Source of the DNA: Cellulomonas sp. KRMCY2
GTDB lineage: Bacteria; Actinomycetota; Actinomycetes; Actinomycetales; Cellulomonadaceae
DNA: 64,000 nucleotides
Assembly (NCBI RefSeq): GCF_000526515.1
Contig: NZ_JAGF01000001.1
Coordinates: forward strand, 4,402,001-4,466,000
Direction of reading: 5' to 3'
A program made the position numbers and the translations under genes. Within the stretch, counting starts at the first letter, position 1, and the number at the start of each line of letters is the position of its first letter. Below are positions 1-7,515 of this stretch, one piece after another. The notes under the pieces are model-generated. The model was not told the origin of the DNA and ran no database searches. It saw only the letters and a list, made by a program, of their open reading frames with translations.

Positions 1-605
1 TCTCCGAGGCCCTCGGCCAGCACATCACCCTGACCGTGCAGGCCGTGCTGATCGCCCTGTGCCTCGCCCTGCCGCTGGCCGTCCTGGCCCACGGCCGACC
101 CCGGGTCGCCGGCACCGTCCTGGGGATCGCCGGGATCCTGTACACGATCCCGTCCCTCGCCCTGTTCGCCGTGCTCGCGCCGTTCACCGGCATCGGGCGG
201 ACGACGGTGCTGATCGGACTCGTCGCGTACGCGCTGCTGGTGCTGGTGCGCAACATCCTGGTCGGTCTCGAGGGTGTGGACCCCGAGGTCCGCGACGCAG
301 CGCGTGGCCTCGGCTACGGCCGGGCCCGGATGCTGCTGCGCGTCGAGCTGCCCAACGCCCTGCCCTCGGTGATCGTCGGCATCCGGCTCGCGACTGTCAC
401 GACCGTCGCCCTGGTGACGATCGGCGTCGTCGTCGGCTACGGGGGCCTCGGCCAGCTGATGTACCGAGGGTTCAACAGCAGCTACCGCGCCGAGATCGTG
501 ACCGCCACCCTGCTGACGCTGGCGATCGCGCTCGCCGCGGACCTGCTCGTGATGCTCCTCGGCCGGCTCGCGACGCCGTGGGCCAGGACGGGTCGTGCGG
601 CATGA
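1..605 (+). CDS. Glycine betaine/choline-type ABC transporter permease, first subunit (5' end outside window)
   Basis: Inner-membrane subunit of an osmoprotectant ABC importer of the OpuC/ProW kind. The open frame runs in from the left edge, so the start is missing. About 200 residues are visible, with several hydrophobic helices and the binding-protein-dependent transport loop near residues 85-110 (EVRDAARGLGYGRARML, the EAA loop that contacts the ATPase). Its stop overlaps the start of the next permease in an ATGA, and a binding lipoprotein follows, so this is one operon. The ATPase gene is presumably upstream, outside the window. Substrate choice within quaternary amines is inferred from the family. 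Confidence 0.85.
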   Translation, partial: SEALGQHITLTVQAVLIALCLALPLAVLAHGRPRVAGTVLGIAGILYTIPSLALFAVLAPFTGIGRTTVLIGLVAYALLVLVRNILVGLEGVDPEVRDAARGLGYGRARMLLRVELPNALPSVIVGIRLATVTTVALVTIGVVVGYGGLGQLMYRGFNSSYRAEIVTATLLTLAIALAADLLVMLLGRLATPWARTGRAA

Positions 606-1288
606 GCGAGGGCAACATCCTCGAGCAGGCCTTCCGGTGGCTCAACGACCCCCTGAACTGGCAGGGACCGGACGGCATCGTGGCACTGACCGGTGAGCAC
701 CTGGGCATGTCGGCCGTCGCCGTCCTGATCGCGGCCGTGATCGCACTCCCGCTCGGGGTCTGGCTCGGCCACCGACGCCGGGGCGGCACCCTGACCGTGG
801 TGGCGGCGAACACCTCCCGGGCGCTGCCGACGTTCGCCCTGCTGCTCATCTTCGCCTCGACGTCGATCGGCTTCGGGAACCGGCCGACGGTCCTGGCGGC
901 GGCCGTCTTCGCGATCCCGCCGATCCTGACGAACGCCTGGACCGGGATGCTCGAGGTCGACGCGGACACCCGGGACGCAGCACGCGGCATGGGCATGTCC
1001 GCCGCCCGCTCGGTCGCGCTCGTCGAGCTGCCGCTGGCCCTGCCGCTGATCGCGGCGGGCCTGCGCACGGCGACCGTGCAGGTCATCGCGACCGTGCCGC
1101 TGGCGGGTCTGGTCGGCGGCGGCGGCCTCGGGCCGATCATCATCACCGGCCTCGCGACGCGGCGCTTCGGCGAGGTGGTCGCCGGTGGCGTGCTCGTCGC
1201 TCTGCTGTGCGTCCTGGCCGAGACGGTGCTCTCGATCGGGCAGCGTCTGCTCACCCCGGGACCCGTGCGGGCGCTCGCCAAGGCGTGA
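602..1288 (+). CDS. Glycine betaine/choline-type ABC transporter permease, second subunit
   Basis: Second membrane subunit (228 residues) of the same osmoprotectant importer. It starts at the ATG inside the ATGA overlap with the preceding permease, which implies translational coupling. The protein has a short periplasm-facing N-terminal segment, then about five hydrophobic helices, with the EAA loop at about residues 120-140 (DTRDAARGMGMSAARS). The two permeases resemble each other, as in OpuCB/OpuCD, where they form a heterodimer. The binding lipoprotein starts 78 bases downstream. Confidence 0.85.
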   Translation: MSEGNILEQAFRWLNDPLNWQGPDGIVALTGEHLGMSAVAVLIAAVIALPLGVWLGHRRRGGTLTVVAANTSRALPTFALLLIFASTSIGFGNRPTVLAAAVFAIPPILTNAWTGMLEVDADTRDAARGMGMSAARSVALVELPLALPLIAAGLRTATVQVIATVPLAGLVGGGGLGPIIITGLATRRFGEVVAGGVLVALLCVLAETVLSIGQRLLTPGPVRALAKA

Positions 1289-1366
1289 AGACCTTGCCGA
1301 TGTCAGACATCCGGGGTCGAATGGTCACCGCACCGCTGCCGACAGCCGAACCCTGGGGAGCTCCTG

Positions 1367-2398
1367 ATGCGCGTACGACGTTCGATCCTGGCCATGACCG
1401 CCGCAGGTGTCCTCCTGCTGGTCTCGGCGTGCGGTGAAGCAGGCTCCTCCGACGGCGACGCCCAGCCCGCCGCGACGCAGGACGCCACCGAGGAGCCGAT
1501 GGCGACCGCGAGCGCCCTCGCGGCCTGCGAACCCGTCGCCGGCGACGCGCTGGTCGTCCTCGACGACGACCAGGGCCTGCAGACCGTCGACAACATCGTC
1601 CCGGCCGTCAACGCGGCAGCGATCGCCGACGACGCCGCGCTGCTGCCGCTGCTCGACGAGCTGTCGGCCACGCTCGACACGGCGACCTTGATCAGCCTGA
1701 ACAAGGCCGTCGACGTCGACCGCCAGACGTCGAGCCAGGTCGCCGCCGCGTACCTCGAGTCCAGCGGGCTCGGCGTGCAGGACCAGGTCGGCAACGGCAC
1801 CCGCGTCGTGGTCGGCGCGGGCAACTTCTCCGAGAGCGCGACGCTCGCCGAGCTGTACGCGGGCGTGCTGCGGGCGGCCGGCTACGACGCGACGACCCAG
1901 ACCATCGGCAACCGGGAGACCTACCTCCCGGCACTGGAGTCCGGTGACCTCACCGTCGTCCCGGAGTACGTGGGCACCCTGACCGAGTTCCTCAACAAGA
2001 CCGCCAACGGGGCCGACGCCGCCACGGTGGCCAGCTCGGACCTCGTCGCCACGACCACCGCGCTGACCGGTCTCGGCGAGGCCGCCGGGCTCGTCTTCGG
2101 GACTCCCGCCGCCGCCCAGGACCAGAACGCCTTCGCCGTGACGCAGGCCTTCGCCGACGAGCACGACGTGAGCACGCTGACCGAGCTGGCCGAGACGTGC
2201 GGTGGCATCGTCCTGGGCGGGCCGCCCGAGTGCCCCGAGCGTCCGTTCTGCCAGCCCGGGCTCGAAGAGGTCTACGGCCTGGACGTCGCCGACTTCACGT
2301 CGCTCGACGCCGGTGGCCCGCTGACCAAGGCCGCCCTCCAGCAGGGTCAGATCGCCGTCGGCCTGGTCTTCTCCTCCGACGCGGCGCTCGCCGGCTGA
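1367..2398 (+). CDS. Osmoprotectant ABC transporter substrate-binding lipoprotein, ProX/OpuC family, with permuted segment order
   Basis: Extracytoplasmic binding protein for the permeases just upstream. Signal peptide with lipobox LVSAC (Cys about residue 22) gives membrane anchoring. From about residue 110 it matches the usual N-terminal half of the family (VVVGAGNFSES, then PEYVGTLTEF), followed by GGPPECPERPFC and the late-domain GGPLTKAALQQGQ and FSSDAALAG, where it stops. The segment that normally ends the family, with DDQGLQTVDNIVP and LNKAVDVD and closing in AAYLESSGL, lies at residues 55-108, before the first half. The order is therefore circularly permuted and not truncated. Betaine-type substrate is family knowledge; the permutation is read directly from the sequence. 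Confidence 0.85.
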   Translation: MRVRRSILAMTAAGVLLLVSACGEAGSSDGDAQPAATQDATEEPMATASALAACEPVAGDALVVLDDDQGLQTVDNIVPAVNAAAIADDAALLPLLDELSATLDTATLISLNKAVDVDRQTSSQVAAAYLESSGLGVQDQVGNGTRVVVGAGNFSESATLAELYAGVLRAAGYDATTQTIGNRETYLPALESGDLTVVPEYVGTLTEFLNKTANGADAATVASSDLVATTTALTGLGEAAGLVFGTPAAAQDQNAFAVTQAFADEHDVSTLTELAETCGGIVLGGPPECPERPFCQPGLEEVYGLDVADFTSLDAGGPLTKAALQQGQIAVGLVFSSDAALAG

Positions 2399-2403
2399 CC
2401 AGC

Positions 2404-2430
2404 GGGCACCCGCACCGGACGCAGGTGCCC
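2404..2430. terminator. Hairpin between convergent genes
   Basis: GGGCACC (2404-2410) pairs with GGTGCCC (2424-2430) around a 13-base loop, six bases after the binding-lipoprotein stop and before the convergent flavoprotein stop. There is no T tract, so it could act as a weak bidirectional terminator or only as a 3' stabilising hairpin. Confidence 0.45.
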
Positions 2431-2453
2431 GTCAGAGACGACGCAGCTGCCCG

Positions 2454-3926
2454 TCAGAGGCCGTAGGCCTCCATCAGGCGCAGCCAGACCTCGCTGACTG
2501 TCGGATAGGCCGGCACCGCATGCCACAGCCGGTGCATCGGCACCTCCGCGACGACGGCGATCGTCGCGGCGTGCAGCATCTCGGCGACGTCCGGCCCGAC
2601 GAACGTGGCGCCGAGCAGGACGTCGCGCTCGGTGTCGACGACGAAGGACGCCGTGCCCTCGTACCCGGGGCGGCCGTCGTCGCCGTCGGCCGCCACGGTG
2701 GCCCCGGCCGCGGAGCTCAGCGGGACCTCGACGCTGCGCACCGGGTGGCCGGCGGCCCGGGCGGCGGCCTCGGTGAGACCGACCGAGGCGACCTCCGGCC
2801 GGGAGAACACGACCTGCGGCACGGCGCCGTGGTCGGCCGTGGCCCGGAACCGGCTCCAGGCCGGTGCGTCCCGGACCACCGCAGGATCGCCGCGCGGCCC
2901 GAACCGGGCGGCGATGACATCGCCCGCGATCCGGGCGTCGTACTTGCCCTGGTGCGTCGTGGCGACCCGGCCCGTCACGTCGCCGGTGGCGTAGAGCCAG
3001 CCGTCGGCGACCTGCACGACCTGCTGGAAGTCGTCGACCACCAGGGGCGCACCCGGCTCGAGCCCGATCGTCTCGAGCCCCAGGTCGGCCGACCGCGGCC
3101 GCCGCCCGGTCGCGACCAGGACCTGCTCGGCCATGACCGTCCCGCCGTCGCCGAGCGTCAGCCGCACGCCGTGGTCGTCCCGCACGACGCGGGTGACCCC
3201 GGTGCTCAGGCGCAGGTCCACGCCTCGGGCTGCCAGCGCCGCTGCGACGGCCCGCCCGGCGAACGGCTCCGTCCCGCCCAGCAGCCGGTCGCCACGCACG
3301 AGCACTGTCACCTGGGTGCCCAGGTCTGCGAAGGCCGTCGCCATCTCGACCGCGACGACCCCGCCGCCGATGATGGCCAGCGACGCCGGCACGTCCTGGA
3401 CCGAGGTCGCCTCACGGCTCGTCCACGGCTCGGACTCGGCGAGCCCGGGGATCTCGGGGACCACCGCGTCGCTGCCCGTCGCGACGACGACGACATGCCG
3501 GGCCACGAGGACCCGCGCCGGTCCGTCATCGCCGGCGACCTCGACGGTTCGCGGTGCCGTGAACCTGGCCCGGCCCCGGATCAGGTCGATCCCTGCGCCG
3601 TCGAGCCACGCGACCTGGGACCCGTCGTCCCAGTCGCTCGCGATCCGGTCCCTTCGCCGGAGCACGGCGGCCTGGTCGAGCGAGCCCGTCACGGCCTGCC
3701 GCGCACCGTCGACGGCGCGAGCCGCGGCCAGCACCGCACCGGGGCGCAGCAGCGCCTTGGACGGCATGCAGGCCCAGTACGAGCACTCTCCCCCGACCAG
3801 CTCGGACTCGATGATGGCGACCCGCAGTCCCGTCCGTCCTGCGCGATCGGCGACGTTCTCCCCGACGGCCCCCGCGCCGATGATCAGGACGTCGTAGCTG
3901 CTGTTCCCGGGCTCGGTTGCGGACAT
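2454..3926 (-). CDS. Pyridine nucleotide-disulfide oxidoreductase-like flavoprotein (class I)
   Basis: A 490-residue FAD/NAD(P)H two-dinucleotide-fold protein. Visible are the FAD motif IIGAGAVGENVA near residue 15, the redox motif GGECSYWACMPSK with both cysteines (CxxxxC), the NAD(P) motif IIGGGVVAVEMA near residue 185, a second FAD motif (YATGDVTG), and a C-terminal dimerisation domain. The C-terminal HPTxSE active-site motif of dihydrolipoamide dehydrogenase reads YPTVSE here, so the catalytic histidine is tyrosine; the true substrate is therefore open. The ATG at 3926 is chosen over an upstream in-frame extension because GGAGAG lies just before it and the flavin fold begins there. It lies immediately outside the island's left attachment site. 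Confidence 0.8.
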   Translation of the reverse strand: MSATEPGNSSYDVLIIGAGAVGENVADRAGRTGLRVAIIESELVGGECSYWACMPSKALLRPGAVLAAARAVDGARQAVTGSLDQAAVLRRRDRIASDWDDGSQVAWLDGAGIDLIRGRARFTAPRTVEVAGDDGPARVLVARHVVVVATGSDAVVPEIPGLAESEPWTSREATSVQDVPASLAIIGGGVVAVEMATAFADLGTQVTVLVRGDRLLGGTEPFAGRAVAAALAARGVDLRLSTGVTRVVRDDHGVRLTLGDGGTVMAEQVLVATGRRPRSADLGLETIGLEPGAPLVVDDFQQVVQVADGWLYATGDVTGRVATTHQGKYDARIAGDVIAARFGPRGDPAVVRDAPAWSRFRATADHGAVPQVVFSRPEVASVGLTEAAARAAGHPVRSVEVPLSSAAGATVAADGDDGRPGYEGTASFVVDTERDVLLGATFVGPDVAEMLHAATIAVVAEVPMHRLWHAVPAYPTVSEVWLRLMEAYGL

Positions 3927-3975
3927 CGACTCTCCAGGTGTCGGCCGTCGCCCCGGCGGGCGATAGGCACGGTGG

Positions 3976-4347
3976 TCAGGCGGGTGAGCCACCCGCGCCG
4001 TCCCATGGTCGCCCGCCGCCCGGGCCGACGCACGCCCAGCACACCCCGGCGCCGACCACCCGGCATGACGAAGGCCCCTGACCAGCATGGTTGCCGGTCA
4101 AGGGCCCTCTTCTGTGCGCCATCAGGGACTCGAACCCCGAACCCCGCAGCGCGCCCTCCTCGAACCTGACGACATCGCTGAGGCGGTAGCGCACTCGGTC
4201 GCCGATCTTGACGTAGGGAACCGCTGAGCGGCCCAGGGCTCGGTCGTTCGCGAGGGAGCCCGTCGAGACGGCCCATCGGGTCGCCAGCTCCTTGGTCGTG
4301 AGCATCCTCTCGGCCGCAGGTGGGGCTGAAGTCTCGAGTGAGTTCAC
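3976..4347 (-). CDS. Excisionase-like helix-turn-helix protein whose 3' end crosses the attachment site
   Basis: The first 65 or so residues look like an Xis/MerR-type winged helix used by integrative elements: LTTKELATRWAVSTGSLAN, then VPYVKIGDRVRYRLSDV. The GTG at 4347 has a strong GGAGG about six bases upstream; an internal ATG is the alternative. From residue 68 the frame runs through the 33-bp tRNA-Lys repeat (GFESLMAH) and then into chromosomal DNA, so the last 50 or so residues are a junction product and probably meaningless. Such genes normally sit beside an integrase, but none is adjacent here. Excision control is inferred from the family and the position at the island edge. Confidence 0.7.
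   Translation of the reverse strand: MNSLETSAPPAAERMLTTKELATRWAVSTGSLANDRALGRSAVPYVKIGDRVRYRLSDVVRFEEGALRGSGFESLMAHRRGPLTGNHAGQGPSSCRVVGAGVCWACVGPGGGRPWDGAGGSPA
4073..4107 (-). terminator. Ancestral tRNA-Lys terminator, now stranded at the left island edge
   Basis: An imperfect stem lies just beyond the tRNA-derived repeat on the minus strand: GGCCCCTGACC pairs with GGTCAAGGGCC around a short loop. A different hairpin occupies the same place next to the intact tRNA at 21935-21970. This is consistent with this copy being the original chromosomal terminator displaced when the island integrated. Confidence 0.5.
4112..4144. repeat. Left attachment site (33-bp copy of the tRNA-Lys 3' end)
   Basis: These 33 bases are identical to 21976-22008, which contain the T-arm and 3' acceptor strand of the intact tRNA-Lys. 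At 4145 the match ends (C here, G at the right copy). The direct repeat, partial tRNA and adjacent excisionase-like gene are the signature of a tRNA-targeting integrative element. Confidence 0.9.
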
Positions 4348-4576
4348 CAGTGCCTCCGGAGTTCGCCACCGACGGGCGTGGACGCGCCCAGCGTCGCCGT
4401 CCGAAAGCCGCTGCCGAGCCGACGGTGCTCAGCGATCGCCGCGCGCGTGGGCCGCTGAGCCTGAGGACCGGTGGAATCCAATGCCGAACATGACCGACTC
4501 CGTGGGGACGAGGTGCACCGGCGCAGCCGCCACACCTCGGGCGAACGACGGTTGCCCAGAGGGCCTCGCGGGTGCT

Positions 4577-4594
4577 CGCTCATGCCGATGAGCG
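4577..4594 (+). repeat. Island boundary motif, copy 1
   Basis: CGCTCAT, GCCG, ATGAGCG: a perfect 7-bp stem with a 4-base loop carrying the recurring CTCATGCCG core. It lies in the 327-base gap between the excisionase-like gene and the DinB gene. Apart from this hairpin I see no convincing gene in 4348-4674. Confidence 0.55.
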
Positions 4595-4674
4595 TGTGCG
4601 GCCGATCGGCGGGCACAACAGGCCACTCCGCGATCAGTGACGTGGCACGTCGATCTGATCAACGACTGCCGGAG

Positions 4675-5265
4675 GTGCATGCTTACTCCGTGATCGACGA
4701 CCATGCGAAGGCGTACCTCCACGACGACCTGCGTTGGGTGCGCCGTTCGATCCTCAGCAAGGTCGAGGGTCTCTCCGAGTACGACGCTCGGCGTCCGCTC
4801 ACAAGGACGGGGACCAATGTGCTCGGTCTGGTCAAGCATTTGACCCTGTCGGAGGCGCGGTACCTCGGTGACATCTTCGGCCGGCCGTATCCCGAGCAGA
4901 TTCCCAACTTCGACGATCCCGACTACGCGAACCGCGACAGCCTGTGGGTCACCGAGCGGGAGTCGCGCGGCGACATCCTCGACGGGTACCGCCGGGCGTG
5001 TGCTCACGCCGACGCCACGATCGAGGCCCTGCCGATCGACGCCCCCGGTGTCGTCCCCTGGTGGCCGCAGCCTGAGGTGAAGCTGTTCAACGTGATGGTG
5101 CACGTCCTCACCGAGACCAACCGGCATGCCGGTCATGCCGACATCCTGCGTGAACAGCTGGACGACGCGGTCGCCGCGCACCCGGCGACGTCCTCCGACG
5201 AGGACTGGGCGGCACACCGGTCGCAGATCGACGCTGCAGCGCGGGCGGCCGCCCGCCTGGTCTGA
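4675..5265 (+). CDS. DinB/DUF664-like metal-dependent protein
   Basis: A 196-residue four-helix-bundle protein of the DinB superfamily, whose actinobacterial members are often mycothiol-dependent transferases or unknown metal enzymes. Family features are EYDARRPLTRTGTN and LGLVKHL near residues 40-60 and the C-terminal histidine cluster HVLTETNRHAGHAD, which with the earlier histidine should bind a divalent metal. The frame is open far upstream, but homologous sequence begins near the GTG at 4675; GTG 4690 is an alternative. It lies alone between two boundary motifs. The substrate is unknown. Confidence 0.75.
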   Translation: MHAYSVIDDHAKAYLHDDLRWVRRSILSKVEGLSEYDARRPLTRTGTNVLGLVKHLTLSEARYLGDIFGRPYPEQIPNFDDPDYANRDSLWVTERESRGDILDGYRRACAHADATIEALPIDAPGVVPWWPQPEVKLFNVMVHVLTETNRHAGHADILREQLDDAVAAHPATSSDEDWAAHRSQIDAAARAAARLV

Positions 5266-5455
5266 CGCGGTCAACAGCCTGACCGGCCGCCTAGAGATGT
5301 CAGAGGTCGCTGTGCAGGAGGACCCGGCAGCGGCATCGACCACCACGCCGGCTCGGTGGTGGGACGGCCTCGTCGATTGCCCTCAGGACCAAGAACGTCC
5401 GGCTGGGAGACCCGCCGCTGCAGTGCTGTAACGGTGGCTCGGTCATCGCCTCGTC

Positions 5456-5653
5456 ATGAACGAGGACGCGGTCACCGTGGCGCCCGCTCTCCGTTCGCCT
5501 ACTGACGAGACCGTCCTCATCGACGGCGATCCGCGTGTTCCCGCACACGGGTTCGTCGGAGGTGCCGAGGCGCTCTCAGTTCCTGTCGCGATCGCAACAG
5601 TCGTGGGGCTACTGGTGGTCGCGTTCATTCTGCACAAGCGGCGGAGCAGGTAA
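5456..5653 (+). CDS. Possible small single-pass membrane protein
   Basis: A 65-residue frame whose C-terminal third is one hydrophobic helix (SVPVAIATVVGLLVVAFIL) followed by a basic HKRRSR tail, as in small membrane proteins. There is no clear ribosome-binding site and I do not recognise a family. It shares an inter-motif interval with the DinB gene. It could be a chance frame. The 190 bases before it hold nothing else visible. Confidence 0.35.
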   Translation: MNEDAVTVAPALRSPTDETVLIDGDPRVPAHGFVGGAEALSVPVAIATVVGLLVVAFILHKRRSR

Positions 5654-5679
5654 GCCCCGCCCACCGACGCGGCGGCCGC

Positions 5680-5692
5680 GCGGTCATGCCGC
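5680..5692 (+). repeat. Island boundary motif, copy 2
   Basis: GCGGTCATGCCGC, matching the CTCATGCCGC core with one change, lies between the small membrane-protein frame and the zinc-ribbon gene. The pairing around it is weak. Confidence 0.4.
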
Positions 5693-5730
5693 AGATGGCA
5701 GGTGCTGGTGCCGCTGAGCGCGAGCTCGGG

Positions 5731-5937
5731 TCACGGGGAGAAGCCGAACCAGCTCGCCGCGTCGAGAGCGTCGATGGAGAGCGGTTCAGAACGCCCGTCG
5801 CATGGGTCCAGGTACAACCAGGCGCACTCCGGGCACCTCAGAAGCACGCCCTTGTCCTCGTTGGACGCGACCTGTTCGACGTGGCCGAAGTGCATGTTGT
5901 GGTCGTCGCGACAGAAGTCGCAACCTCGGTCGTCCAT
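5731..5937 (-). CDS. Small zinc-ribbon protein of unknown function
   Basis: A 68-residue protein with two CxxC knuckles, CDFC near the N terminus and CPEC about 28 residues later, followed by AWLYLDP. This spacing is typical of small zinc ribbons seen as stand-alone hypothetical genes in actinobacteria. ATG 5937 is used; an in-frame GTG two codons upstream is equally possible. It occupies by itself the interval between motif copies 2 and 3. No function can be assigned. Confidence 0.65.
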   Translation of the reverse strand: MDDRGCDFCRDDHNMHFGHVEQVASNEDKGVLLRCPECAWLYLDPCDGRSEPLSIDALDAASWFGFSP

Positions 5938-5960
5938 GCTCACGAAGGTAGCCGCGCGTG

Positions 5961-5999
5961 CACCCGCTCATAGCCGCAGCGTGCGCGAGAGAACGGGTG
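5961..5999 (+). repeat. Island boundary motif, copy 3
   Basis: CACCCG (5961-5966) pairs with CGGGTG (5994-5999); the loop starts with CTCATAGCCGC, the most typical form of the motif. It lies in the 180-base gap between two minus-strand genes. Confidence 0.6.
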
Positions 6000-6116
6000 G
6001 GGGCCCGAATCGCGGCCGCAGCGCGAGGACCCCGTCACGGACCCGGCCCGGCTTGAACGGGCTGCCACCCTCGCCAGCTGCGGCCGGACGCTTCGGGCCG
6101 ACCTGCGACAGCAGCG

Positions 6117-6395
6117 CTATGTCGGCACGTAGTGGCCCCACACCCCATTTGAGAACTCGCCGGCGGCGAACTCCACCAGGCCGCTCGGCCCCGGGACTCT
6201 CCACCTGTAAATGGTGTGGCGCTGCGCCGGGTAAGACGGGTGTGCGACGGTGATGCGTCCGATCGACGGCCCCCAGTCGCTGGCCGTCCAGGGGTTCAGC
6301 CCGTCGATGTCGACTGCGTCGCCTTCAAAGCCAATGTGCACGAGCCGCCACCCGGGCGTGATTCCGTCCTGTCGCGTTGACACAAGGTCGAGCAT
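6117..6395 (-). CDS. Conserved hypothetical protein
   Basis: A 92-residue soluble protein. Its second half has a pattern I associate with a conserved small bacterial family of unknown function: ITVAHPSYPAQRHTIYRW followed by FAAGEFSNGVWGHYVP at the C terminus. ATG 6395 is chosen over a TTG four codons upstream. Motif copies flank it on both sides (5961 and 6419), so it is a one-gene unit. The tryptophan-rich, beta-strand-like pattern suggests a compact beta fold, but no catalytic residues are evident. Confidence 0.65.
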   Translation of the reverse strand: MLDLVSTRQDGITPGWRLVHIGFEGDAVDIDGLNPWTASDWGPSIGRITVAHPSYPAQRHTIYRWRVPGPSGLVEFAAGEFSNGVWGHYVPT

Positions 6396-6418
6396 GCCAG
6401 CCCACAACTCCCAGAGCG

Positions 6419-6433
6419 CCCGCTCGTGCCGCC
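6419..6433 (+). repeat. Island boundary motif, copy 4
   Basis: CCCGCTCGTGCCGCC in the 78-base gap between two minus-strand genes. AGAGCGC just before it can pair, with one bulge, with GCGCCTCT shortly after it. Confidence 0.5.
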
Positions 6434-6473
6434 GTCCGCGCCTCTGCCGATGTGGAGCTCACCCAGGGAACGT

Positions 6474-7514
6474 TCAGCACGTGATCCAGGTCGCGCAGCC
6501 GGCCAGCTCAAGTGTCGGCTGCAGTGGGATGGCCGAGATGGGGCCCTGTTCCGTCACGACGTCCCAGGTTTCGATCGACGTCCCATCGCTGAGGTAGTGG
6601 GTCGCGATCACGAGTCCTGTTCCTGGGTCGCGGTAGATCTCGATGTCAGGGCCGTCTCCGGGCTGGTATGTGAAGTGCACGATCTCGGCCGCCCGGCCGT
6701 CCGGGTCGGTGCCGACCCACGACTCGGCACCCGGCACCGCGACCGCTACCTGCCAAAGCGCGTCGCGGAGATCCTGGGGCAGCGTGCCGCTGTTCCACAT
6801 CAGCAGTTCGGTCACGCGCTGGAACGCGCGCTGGTCCGTTGGACCCCGGCCCGCGCCGTTGCGCTGGTCGAGGGCAATGCTCGCGCGGACCACCTGGTCG
6901 AGCGCGGTGGGGTCGGTCGGGAGGTAGGCGGGCTCGGCGAGCAGGTCGAGCTCGACCCCAGCGACCACGAATGTGCCGAGGATCGCCGCTGGGCCCTTGC
7001 TCCAGGCGCCTGCGGTGTCGGCGTCGGACATGCCGAGGCCCGGACGCTCGCGGCTCTGCCAGTCCTCGTGGCTCTCGAGCACGTTCCCGGACGTGTCACG
7101 GAGCTCGTCGGCGGTGTACCAGTAGAGCCCGTCGCCTTCCCAGGGGTCACCGGATACTCCGGTGACCGTCCCGTCGGCCGACACGGCGAAGTCTGCTGCG
7201 CCGTACGGCGCGACCGGTGGGGGTAGCGGAGCCTCGACGGTCGACCCAGGCGTGGGCGTGCTGGCTATGGAGGGTTCCCCTGAACCGTCCACGGCTGGCG
7301 CCACGTCCCCGGCCCAACCCGGGATCCCGAACACCGCCACGCCCGTTCCGGCGGCAGCGACGACGCCAACCGCCGCGGTGAGCCCGAGGGCGCGGCGGGC
7401 GGTGCGGCGCCGCCGGCCGCGGGCCAAGACGTTCGAGTGGTCGACCTCGATCGTCGGTGTCAGCGGGTCGACGCGGGTGCGCAACCGCTCGGCGAACTGC
7501 TCGTCCTCGGTCAT
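6474..7514 (-). CDS. Putative membrane-bound anti-sigma partner of the adjacent sigma factor
   Basis: A 346-residue protein: about 40 cytoplasmic residues with a basic stretch (ARGRRRRTARR), one membrane helix (about residues 42-66), a Pro/Thr linker, then a large extracytoplasmic domain ending in GCATWITC with two cysteines. Its ATG lies one base after the stop of the sigma-factor gene, the usual sigma/anti-sigma arrangement in actinobacteria. It lacks an obvious ZAS (HxxxCxxC) motif, so the anti-sigma role rests on gene position and topology. It resembles unnamed proteins often paired with SigE-family factors. Confidence 0.65.
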   Translation of the reverse strand: MTEDEQFAERLRTRVDPLTPTIEVDHSNVLARGRRRRTARRALGLTAAVGVVAAAGTGVAVFGIPGWAGDVAPAVDGSGEPSIASTPTPGSTVEAPLPPPVAPYGAADFAVSADGTVTGVSGDPWEGDGLYWYTADELRDTSGNVLESHEDWQSRERPGLGMSDADTAGAWSKGPAAILGTFVVAGVELDLLAEPAYLPTDPTALDQVVRASIALDQRNGAGRGPTDQRAFQRVTELLMWNSGTLPQDLRDALWQVAVAVPGAESWVGTDPDGRAAEIVHFTYQPGDGPDIEIYRDPGTGLVIATHYLSDGTSIETWDVVTEQGPISAIPLQPTLELAGCATWITC

Positions 7515-7515
7515 C

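Noticed and set aside
4344-4616. A 90-codon minus-strand frame at the left of the island
   Set aside because: Arg/Ser/Gly-rich with no motif and no ribosome-binding site; it overlaps the upstream region of the excisionase-like gene and motif copy 1.
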